Below, piece after piece: positions 9,152 to 15,997 of a DNA stretch of 24,684 nucleotides (positions are counted from its first letter, which is position 1; the number at the start of each line of letters is the position of its first letter). The notes under the pieces were generated by a model. That model saw only the letters and a program-made list of their open reading frames with translations, was not told the origin of the DNA and did no database searches. Source of the DNA: CANRPC01 sp964456095 (GTDB lineage: Bacteria; Bacillota_I; Bacilli_A; RFN20; CAG-449); assembly GCA_964456095.1 (NCBI GenBank), contig CAYVZF010000013.1, positions 1 to 24,684 on the forward strand, written 5' to 3'. Both the position numbers and the translations under genes were made by a program.

Positions 9152-9757
9152 CTAACGTCCACTTCTTTCAACTTGTTCAAATATTGCATTAATTCTATCA
9201 TTATCAATTACATAAAGAATTGATGGTAAAATATAGAATTGTAAATCTCTATCTCTATAATCACCAGAAATTCTAGCAATAATGTTATGACTTTCTAAGA
9301 ATCTATATGATGAAGCTAAGCTTGTCGCAGATGGTCTTTTTCCATCTTGAACTAATGATTTTTCAAGCATAAGTTGAATCAAACTAACAGAAGAGAAATA
9401 TACTTCTTGAGTCATTGAGTTTTGTTCTCTTTGTACTTCATATGCATATCTTAATGCATAAATCATAAGCGATGTCATGAAGTCCATTCTTATACGATTT
9501 TCATTATATTCATTTTGAATTAATATAACACCGAGTCGAGAATCTTTTTCAACGATCCAACCAGAATACTCCAAATATTCACGAATTAAATCAATATGTT
9601 TTTCAATAAATGAATAATCCGGATTTGGTTTCATTATTTTGCTAGGTCTATCATAATTTTCTCTTAAAACAAATGATTTAAGCATTAAATTATTAACACA
9701 ATGAGCAAACATTTCTTTTTCTTTAGAGGTTAAACTCTCATATCTTTCATCAAACAT
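9152..9757 (-). CDS. jetB: Condensin accessory subunit JetB (DUF4194, MksE-like)
   Basis: A winged-helix (KITE-type) subunit that, in Wadjet and MksBEF complexes, bridges the JetA/MksF kleisin and the ATPase. The 201 residues match the DUF4194 pattern: an N-terminal cysteine-containing helix followed by a MLKSFVLRENYD-type segment, NPDYSFIEKH...YLEYSGW (a conserved family block, about 47-70), and a basic C-terminal part. Its ATG overlaps the jetA stop by one base (TAATG), which indicates tight translational coupling, and jetC follows 12 bp later. Identification rests on the family blocks plus the operon order A-B-C. Confidence 0.88.
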   Translation of the reverse strand: MFDERYESLTSKEKEMFAHCVNNLMLKSFVLRENYDRPSKIMKPNPDYSFIEKHIDLIREYLEYSGWIVEKDSRLGVILIQNEYNENRIRMDFMTSLMIYALRYAYEVQREQNSMTQEVYFSSVSLIQLMLEKSLVQDGKRPSATSLASSYRFLESHNIIARISGDYRDRDLQFYILPSILYVIDNDRINAIFEQVERSGR

Positions 9758-11196
9758 TATTTAGCTCCTTTCCTTACATATCTGAAGTCTGGAATATTAT
9801 AATCCCCGACATCTATTTGTGTATTACCATTTTCTTTATGATCTATTTCATAAAATGAAGATTGTGAATTTGATTTTACTGAACCAAGTATTAACATAAT
9901 GAAATCATTGATTGTATCTAAATTAATATCTTTTGCAAATAATTCATTTTTATTTCCAAATGCTTTTTTCATATATGCAATAATCGTTTCTTCACTATAT
10001 TGATTTGATCTATCCATAATCGAACTCATTAAGTCATTATTTCTTTCATGGTCGAAATCATCCAGTTCAAGAGGTATACCTTCATCTCTTGCATTTCGTT
10101 TATAAGGTTTAGCAACAGAGTCAGAATCAATAAAACCTTGTTGATAAAATAAAGCACTAGAAGTTATATCTCTAATTATAGTAGGATAAGTTCCTTCTTT
10201 TTCTCCTGCGATTGTTTTTGCACACGCTAAGAAAATTGTTTCTAACTTACCACGAATCGATTTATCTTGATTGTTTAAATATATAACTTTTTCAGTTGAT
10301 GCTTTAATATAATCACTTTGCGTTTTATCAATTTCACTTATTTCAGATGTTAGTCTTGAAAAAGTATCTTGAATATAATTAATCTTTTTAACAATATCAG
10401 ATTCGGCTTCAATCTCATTTTTAATATTTTTATTTTCTCTAATCGCTTGTTCTATTAATTTTTTTCTAACTTCATCAGTAAGAAGCCATCTTTTTAAAAT
10501 TGCATTAATCGGACCTTGATATAAAACAATTGAATCAGATGTTTTTAAAGGATGGTAAATAGGATTAACAACATCTTCTCTACAATCATCAAAGTGTTGT
10601 GATAAAACTTCATTTGGAGAAAATATATTACTCAATTGGCGTTGGAAAACTTTTAATGAATGATCAAGTTTAGCAACTTCAATTTCTAAGTTTTGAGTAT
10701 TATTATATGCACTCTCTAAAGTCTTATACATATAATCATCTTGTGTTTCATCTTCTAATTTTAAATCAGAATATGTGCTATGAACATATGAAACATATTT
10801 TACTTCATTTGCATTCATAAATTCATATAAAATTTTAAGCATCGAAATAGAATATGTTGGAAGTAAAATATATTCAGTACCAGTTTTAACATTTAAATCC
10901 AAATAAATCCAGCCAGTTTCAATTAATCTTCTAACAACAAAATTTGCTTTTTGAGCAAGTGTTGGTTCATATAAAAGAGATGAATCATTTTCAACATCTT
11001 CATCATCAAAAGAAAATAGACTAACTTCTTGTTCACCACGAGATTTAAGTAAATCTAAATAATCATTTTTACGAATTCTATTTCTATACATTGAAAGAGC
11101 TTCATATAAAGTGACTAAAGCAATTCCATAAATATTTTTATTCTTACTCGAAAGTATCGAAAAGAAATTATCAGGTATTTTTTCAAATAAATTCAT
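9757..11196 (-). CDS. jetA: Condensin kleisin-like subunit JetA (MksF-like)
   Basis: The kleisin-type subunit of a Wadjet/Mks condensin, which closes the ring formed by JetC. The N-terminus (LFEKIPDNFFSIL, residues 3-15, followed by LVTLYEALSMYRNRIRKNDY) resembles the Wadjet JetA family found in Firmicutes rather than the DUF3375 type. The length of 479 residues fits. A predicted winged-helix N-terminal part (to about 140) is followed by long helical stretches (about 155-300) and a C-terminal domain. The ribosome-binding site is AAGGGGGT. The 162 bp upstream contain the plsC terminator and two TATAAT boxes without good -35 matches, so the operon probably has its own promoter there, but I cannot place it firmly. 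Confidence 0.85.
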   Translation of the reverse strand: MNLFEKIPDNFFSILSSKNKNIYGIALVTLYEALSMYRNRIRKNDYLDLLKSRGEQEVSLFSFDDEDVENDSSLLYEPTLAQKANFVVRRLIETGWIYLDLNVKTGTEYILLPTYSISMLKILYEFMNANEVKYVSYVHSTYSDLKLEDETQDDYMYKTLESAYNNTQNLEIEVAKLDHSLKVFQRQLSNIFSPNEVLSQHFDDCREDVVNPIYHPLKTSDSIVLYQGPINAILKRWLLTDEVRKKLIEQAIRENKNIKNEIEAESDIVKKINYIQDTFSRLTSEISEIDKTQSDYIKASTEKVIYLNNQDKSIRGKLETIFLACAKTIAGEKEGTYPTIIRDITSSALFYQQGFIDSDSVAKPYKRNARDEGIPLELDDFDHERNNDLMSSIMDRSNQYSEETIIAYMKKAFGNKNELFAKDINLDTINDFIMLILGSVKSNSQSSFYEIDHKENGNTQIDVGDYNIPDFRYVRKGAK

Positions 11197-11300
11197 GGGT
11201 TTACCCCCTTAGAATTATTGTAACAAACTAATAAAAAAAATTATAGTATTTTATTATATAAAATAAATTTTTTTCTTAATAAATTTGTATCAAAAAAATA

Positions 11301-11333
11301 AATAAAAAAGAGCAATATATTTCAATCACTCTT
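11301..11333 (-). terminator. Rho-independent terminator after plsC
   Basis: On the minus strand, AAGAG (11329-11333) pairs with CTCTT (11308-11312). The stem extends inward through T-G, G-T, A-T and T-A pairs to about 9 bp, and a T-rich tract follows. It separates the pullulanase-plsC unit from the jet operon. The stem is only moderately strong. Confidence 0.65.
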
Positions 11334-11358
11334 CAATCATTTTTAGTAAATTAATAAT

Positions 11359-12090
11359 CTACGGTATTAATTTATGTAATTCCTTTTGTTTTTCAGAAAT
11401 CTTTTGTTCTAAAATATTAGCAATTTCAGTAGTTGTTAAATCTTTATAATCTTCATATCTTAAAGGTGGTAAGAAATGTATATAGCATTCAGATTTTACT
11501 TTCCTTTTAAAATTTAAAACATTATATCCACCTTCGACCACAAAAGGAACGATGTTTTTATGTTCTTTAACAGCGACGTTAAAAGTTCCTGGATGAAAAT
11601 GATTCATTTCATAGTTTTCATTTTTTGATCTTGTTCCTTCTGGGAAAATACAAACAACAGTATTATCGGTTCTTAAATCTTTTTTTACTTTACGCATTAT
11701 TTTAATTTCATCACGTTTATTGCCGCGATCCATAAAATGACCACCCATCATTTTTATAAACCTACCAACACCAATAAAATTTTCTAATTCTTTTTTTGCT
11801 ACAAAATGTAATGGTTCATATTTAACACTTTTTATAACCATTAATGTATCAGAAAATGATTGATGATTACCAACAAGTAAACATGAATCTGTATTTTCTA
11901 TATATTCTGTACCTTTTACTTCTAGATCCATACCTAAACCTTTAATAGATACGCTTGCAAACTTTTGTGCAAAATTATAAAGTTTAACTTTAGATATTTT
12001 ATCTTTTCTAATGCTATATATTAATATTTGAGGATAATACCATATAAATATTGGCACAATAACAAATATTAAATTTAAAATCTTTCTCAT
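11359..12090 (-). CDS. plsC: 1-acyl-sn-glycerol-3-phosphate acyltransferase
   Basis: Transfers an acyl chain to lysophosphatidic acid to give phosphatidic acid, the second acylation in phospholipid synthesis, at the cytoplasmic face of the membrane. The N-terminus carries a hydrophobic segment (about 5-27). The HX4D catalytic motif is H76-QSFS-D81 inside NHQSFSD, and the glycerophosphate-binding FPEGTRS motif is at about 149-155 (E151, R154). The length of 243 residues is normal for PlsC. Its ribosome-binding site (AAGGAG) overlaps the stop of the upstream OB-fold gene and the gap is 8 bp, so it ends the pulA-ssb-plsC transcript before a terminator. The exact acyl donor cannot be read from sequence. 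Confidence 0.92.
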   Translation of the reverse strand: MRKILNLIFVIVPIFIWYYPQILIYSIRKDKISKVKLYNFAQKFASVSIKGLGMDLEVKGTEYIENTDSCLLVGNHQSFSDTLMVIKSVKYEPLHFVAKKELENFIGVGRFIKMMGGHFMDRGNKRDEIKIMRKVKKDLRTDNTVVCIFPEGTRSKNENYEMNHFHPGTFNVAVKEHKNIVPFVVEGGYNVLNFKRKVKSECYIHFLPPLRYEDYKDLTTTEIANILEQKISEKQKELHKLIP

Positions 12091-12098
12091 ACTACTCC

Positions 12099-12347
12099 TT
12101 ATACTACTTTAAATTCTTCAACGACGATATACATTTTATCCCCTACACATTCTAATCTACCTTTAATTAAAACTCGAGAAGATTCTTTTAAATTTGAGAA
12201 ATTATTTGATTTATTTTTTGTCCAAAATATTACAGGAAGTAAATCATCAATGTAATTTCCATTTTGATCTTTATATGATCTTTCTACTTTAATAAATGTT
12301 TCATCATCTTTTTTTACAATTACTCCAAACAAATTTACGTTAGTCAT
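12099..12347 (-). CDS. Miniature single-strand-DNA-binding-like OB-fold protein
   Basis: A short protein of 82 residues matching a single OB fold of the SSB type: an N-terminal NLFGVIVKK strand, a central PVIFWT strand (SSB-like xxFW), and a C-terminal segment with VLIKGRLE then a MYIVVEEFKV-type strand. Typical SSB proteins have over 110 residues and an acidic C-terminal tail (DDDIPF-like) that recruits partners; both the tail and part of the loop region are missing here. It may bind single-stranded nucleic acid as a minor or accessory SSB, like short SsbB or PriB-like proteins. It lies between pulA and plsC with a GAGGTG ribosome-binding site. The housekeeping ssb is expected elsewhere with rpsF and rpsR. 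Confidence 0.7.
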   Translation of the reverse strand: MTNVNLFGVIVKKDDETFIKVERSYKDQNGNYIDDLLPVIFWTKNKSNNFSNLKESSRVLIKGRLECVGDKMYIVVEEFKVV

Positions 12348-12402
12348 TTATTTATTCACCTCAAATAAATAATAACTTATTTAAAGTAACTATAATCCAA
12401 GT

Positions 12403-14538
12403 TTAGTCTTTATTTGGTTCCTTTTCAAGTGCAATTACAACTAATGATATTCCATTAATAGTTACATTCTTTACGTAAAAATCATCTGTTATCATACCAA
12501 ATTCATTAAATAATACTCTATAATATTCATCTAATTCATATTGAAATGGTTCATTTGATGGATTAATAATAATTTTTACACATTTAAATGGCTCAGCATC
12601 AAGTATTGTAAATATTGTCCTACCATAACAAGTTTCTGAAACAATTTTAGATGATATTTCTTCTGATTTTGAAAATCTAAAGAAATAATATTTTTTCTTT
12701 AATTCAATCGCAGATTTTAAAATGTTTACCATATTAAATCTTTTATCTAATACTTCAATATCAAATGAATTATATTCATCTCCAGAATTATATGAATTAT
12801 AATTACCTTTTTTAGATAACCCAATTTCTTGACCACAGTGAAGGAAGCATACTCCATAACTAAATACATTTACAATATTTAAAAGTGATATTCTTTTTAA
12901 TCTATCATTTTCAGTTTCGTAACCATTTGATATTAATAGTTTATCATATAATGTTGCATTATCATGACATTCTATATAATTTATACTTTGTGATGGATTT
13001 ACATATAATGGAGGCATTGAAATAGATAAAGTAGAAGATAAAAAGCAGTGTCTAAATGCATCAGCATAGTTTAAATCCCCTAATAGGTAACCTTTTACAT
13101 ATAGTTCATGGTCCGATGATTTTCCTTTTACCATATCTCTATATCTATCATTAAAGAAACCTATATTTGGCATTTTATATGCATTAGATTGTTTTGCTTT
13201 TAATTCTTGAGGTAAACTTGTTGGCATATCCCAACCTTCACCATATAGAATAAATCCTTTTCTAATTTGTGAACATTTATCATATATTTCGTTCATTGTT
13301 TCAATGTCTGTTAATCCCATTAAATCAAATCTAAATCCATCAATATGGTATTCTTTAACAAACATTAAACAAGTATCAACAATGAACTTTCTTGCCATAT
13401 ATCTACGTGATTCAAATTCATTACCACAAAATGAACCATTGGATAAAGTACCATCTTGATTATATCTAAAATAATAATTTGGTAGTATTTTCTCAAATGA
13501 AGAATTTTCAAATGAAAATTGATGATTAAATACCATATCAAGTACTACTCTAATATTCTTTTCATGAAGAGAACTAACAGCTTTTTTAAATTCACAAATA
13601 CGTGCATATGGATCACTAGGATTTGAAGAATAAGATCCCTCTAAAGCAAACATATTACCTGAATCATATCCCCAATTGTATGTATTTTCAGGAAATAAAT
13701 CATTTGTTGTTAAAAAGTCGGTTACTGGTTGTAATTGAGCGTGCGTAATACCTAAATACTCTAAATAATCAATTCCTACTTTATTTTTATTACTTGATTC
13801 TTTATTTTTTTCTGTTAATCCTAAATATTTACCTTTATTTTTTATCGATGTATGAATAGAGGAAGTAAAATCACGAACATTCATCTCATAAATAATCGCA
13901 TCACATGGTGAATTTAATGGTTTAAGTTTATCATCATTAAAATCATAACTATATTTATTAGGATTAATTACTACTCCTCTTCTAGAATGTATTGTAGTAG
14001 ATCTAGCATATGGATCAACAGCTTCAACATATTTTCCATTTACTTTTATAAGATAATAATATTCAAATCCATCATAATCCCCGATTGCATTATAGTAGAA
14101 TATACCATTTTCTCTTTTTCTCATCGGATATATTTCTTTATTAAGTTTATTTATTAACACTACGCTAATAGAGCTTGCAAGAGGCGAAAACACTCTAAAT
14201 ATCGTATGATTTGAATGATATATTGCTCCCATTTCACCATCAAATTTATATAAATAATCAAGTGACATTTCTTTCATTAAAACCGAACAATCTATTGAAG
14301 CAAATGTATTATGATCATCTTGAATTTCATAATCTTCTCCGATTTTTAATATAGGTAAATCATTAACAATATATCTAAAATGATGATTTGTTTCAGTTAT
14401 TTTTTCTATATGTAATTTTTTTACAAAATTACCATTTTCAAATAAATAGAAATATTTTGAACCATTATATAAATATTTTTTATGGATTGATACTTCAATA
14501 TAATCTTTTTGTTTTAAAATTGCCTCTACTAAAATCAT
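12403..14538 (-). CDS. pulA: Type I pullulanase (alpha-1,6-glucan debranching enzyme)
   Basis: Hydrolyses alpha-1,6 branch points of pullulan, glycogen or limit dextrins. A GH13 protein of 711 residues with N-terminal beta-sandwich (CBM48-like) domains to about residue 195, the catalytic TIM barrel, and a C-terminal beta domain. The pullulanase signature YNWGYD is present near 287-292. The catalytic triad is visible: nucleophile D405 in DGFRFDLMG, acid/base E434 in YGEGWD, and transition-state stabiliser D526 in ECHDN. There is no signal peptide, so the enzyme is cytoplasmic and would act on internal glycogen or imported dextrins, which fits the glgCDA operon in the same window. The ribosome-binding site is AAGGGAGA. 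A weak TTGATA upstream lacks a good -10 partner, so transcription may come from ftsK. Confidence 0.95.
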   Translation of the reverse strand: MILVEAILKQKDYIEVSIHKKYLYNGSKYFYLFENGNFVKKLHIEKITETNHHFRYIVNDLPILKIGEDYEIQDDHNTFASIDCSVLMKEMSLDYLYKFDGEMGAIYHSNHTIFRVFSPLASSISVVLINKLNKEIYPMRKRENGIFYYNAIGDYDGFEYYYLIKVNGKYVEAVDPYARSTTIHSRRGVVINPNKYSYDFNDDKLKPLNSPCDAIIYEMNVRDFTSSIHTSIKNKGKYLGLTEKNKESSNKNKVGIDYLEYLGITHAQLQPVTDFLTTNDLFPENTYNWGYDSGNMFALEGSYSSNPSDPYARICEFKKAVSSLHEKNIRVVLDMVFNHQFSFENSSFEKILPNYYFRYNQDGTLSNGSFCGNEFESRRYMARKFIVDTCLMFVKEYHIDGFRFDLMGLTDIETMNEIYDKCSQIRKGFILYGEGWDMPTSLPQELKAKQSNAYKMPNIGFFNDRYRDMVKGKSSDHELYVKGYLLGDLNYADAFRHCFLSSTLSISMPPLYVNPSQSINYIECHDNATLYDKLLISNGYETENDRLKRISLLNIVNVFSYGVCFLHCGQEIGLSKKGNYNSYNSGDEYNSFDIEVLDKRFNMVNILKSAIELKKKYYFFRFSKSEEISSKIVSETCYGRTIFTILDAEPFKCVKIIINPSNEPFQYELDEYYRVLFNEFGMITDDFYVKNVTINGISLVVIALEKEPNKD

Positions 14539-14595
14539 ACATTCTCCCTTATATTTAATATACTATGTTATTTTATCAATTTTGTTATAACATGT

Positions 14596-14886
14596 TTTAT
14601 CGTTTTAATCTATAGTTTAAATAACTTTATACGGTATATCTTTTTTTAAATACTTTTAAGATGATAATCAATTATCTCCTATAGTTACTTCTTAATTAAT
14701 ACTAACATCCGCATTAATACAAATATTATTACCTATTTTAATAAATTTTCTTTTTTTATTTTATTAAGTATTAAATTGTATTCATTAGTTAGTTTAACTG
14801 CTTTTTTTTGCATAAATAAGTTCAAGAGTTAAATCATTATACACATTTCCTTTTAATATATATTCTTTTTGCTTATCAAATGTCAT
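14596..14886 (-). pseudogene. Decayed maltose/galactoside O-acetyltransferase
   Basis: The only stretch above 300 bases without an intact gene (14539-14887) holds a broken gene. An ATG at 14886 with AAGGAG upstream opens a frame (MTFDKQKEYILKGNVYNDL, then LELIYAKK) that matches the N-terminal Mac domain of Maa/LacA acetyltransferases. It stops at 14794 after a run of eight A at 14802-14809. One base shift there restores the family reading AKKAVKLTNEYN. Back in the first frame come hexapeptide pieces: IKIGNNICINADVSIN, a TAA, EVTIGDN, a TGA, then KKDIPYKVI (14649-14620), which matches the family's C-terminal KDIP...KVI end. The middle of the domain (roughly half of the usual ~185 residues) is deleted. 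At least three further in-frame stops make this non-functional. Confidence 0.85.
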
Positions 14887-15997
14887 TTTAAAACTCCTTA
14901 TTAGTAACTTTTAAAAAATTATCTATATTCGTTAAATTAAATGCTGAATCATCTATTTTATTAATATTATTTGGAATATATACATCTTTTAATTTTGAAC
15001 AAGAAAAAAATGCTGATAGTTCTATATCATTAACATTATTTAGTCGTGCTTCTATTAGTTCATTACAAAATGCAAATGTTGAATTATTAATAACTTTTAT
15101 ATTAATTGGAGTATTTATTTTTTTTATTGATGAACCAATAAATGCATATTTTTCAATATTTGATAACTTCTCTGGTAATGAAATATAATTAATAAAAGAA
15201 TATGAAAATGCATATGCTTTTATTTCTTTTAATGATGATGGAAGTTTTACTTTATCCTCAACTTCAAAATATTTATATAGTATTTTTTTATCAAATGAAA
15301 ATAAACCACCTTTATATATTTTAAATGCTTTATTTTTAGATGCAACGCTTATATTAATATATGGTTTTTTTAATGAATAAAACACTCCTTCACCAATACA
15401 AATTAATGATGAAGGTAATTTTATTTTATCTAAAACTTCATAGTTAAAAAATGCATAATCCCCTATAGATATTAAAGAAGATGGCAATTTAATATTTTTT
15501 AAAGATGAACATGAAGCAAATGCATATGCTTTTATTTCTTCTAAAGTATTTGGTAGATTTATTGTTTTTAAATTAATTGCATTTTCAAAACATGATTGTT
15601 CTATTACTTTAATTCCATTAATGATATTAATTCTTTTCTTTAAAGATTTTGGAGGATATTTTATTAAAATAGTTTTTTCTTTATTTAATAAAGAACCATT
15701 TAATGATGCATAAAACATATTATCATCATCTACAATAATTTCTTCTAAATTTAATTCATTGAATCCTACAAAAGCATTTTCACTTATATAATTAATTGAA
15801 CTTGGTATATATAATTTTTTAATAAAACTATTGTTTAAAGAAAATTTATCAATAACAGTTACTTTATATATTTTACCTTCTATAAAATGATGTGATGGAA
15901 TTATTAATTCAGCTTCATTACCAAAATATTTAATAATTTTTATTTCGTTTTCATTAATTATTTCAAACTTAAAACTCATTTATATTTTAAAACTCCT
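14885..15997. repeat. 14-bp exact direct repeat bracketing the leucine-rich-repeat gene
   Basis: The plus-strand sequence ATTTTAAAACTCCT occurs at 14885-14898 and again at 15984-15997. Each copy spans a gene junction: Glu-Phe-stop plus ribosome-binding site at the end of ftsK, and the same arrangement at the end of the leucine-rich-repeat gene. Only these two copies are meant; the DNA between them is the gene. Confidence 0.7.
14888..15979 (-). CDS. BspA-type leucine-rich-repeat protein
   Basis: A 363-residue protein built of LRR_5 (BspA/TpLRR) repeats. Units of about 23 residues recur, with patterns such as LPSSL..IGDYAF, LPNTLEEIKAYAFASCSSL and LPEKLSNIEKYAFIGSSI. Repeats run from about residue 50 almost to the C-terminus, with a less regular stretch near 80-115 and 205-235 (the latter resembling the KAFKIYKGGLFSFDKKILYKY filler common in this family). 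There is no signal peptide, LPxTG or membrane anchor, so it is predicted cytoplasmic, although many family members are surface proteins. Its ribosome-binding site lies in the last codons of ftsK (8-bp gap). Such proteins mediate protein binding; its partner is unknown. The same 14-bp junction flanks the gene on both sides, hinting at insertion. Confidence 0.9.
   Translation of the reverse strand: MSFKFEIINENEIKIIKYFGNEAELIIPSHHFIEGKIYKVTVIDKFSLNNSFIKKLYIPSSINYISENAFVGFNELNLEEIIVDDDNMFYASLNGSLLNKEKTILIKYPPKSLKKRINIINGIKVIEQSCFENAINLKTINLPNTLEEIKAYAFASCSSLKNIKLPSSLISIGDYAFFNYEVLDKIKLPSSLICIGEGVFYSLKKPYINISVASKNKAFKIYKGGLFSFDKKILYKYFEVEDKVKLPSSLKEIKAYAFSYSFINYISLPEKLSNIEKYAFIGSSIKKINTPINIKVINNSTFAFCNELIEARLNNVNDIELSAFFSCSKLKDVYIPNNINKIDDSAFNLTNIDNFLKVTNKEF

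Noticed and set aside
11197..11300. Firm promoter call for the jet operon
   Set aside because: Two TATAAT hexamers are present on the minus strand, but neither has a -35 box matching more than about three positions at 16-18 bp; in such AT-rich DNA this is not enough.
14794..14886. Programmed frameshift at the A8 tract giving a functional acetyltransferase
   Set aside because: Even after the shift the shifted frame ends at TAG (14735-14733), and the first frame holds further TAA and TGA stops plus a large deletion, so no single slip could yield a whole enzyme.
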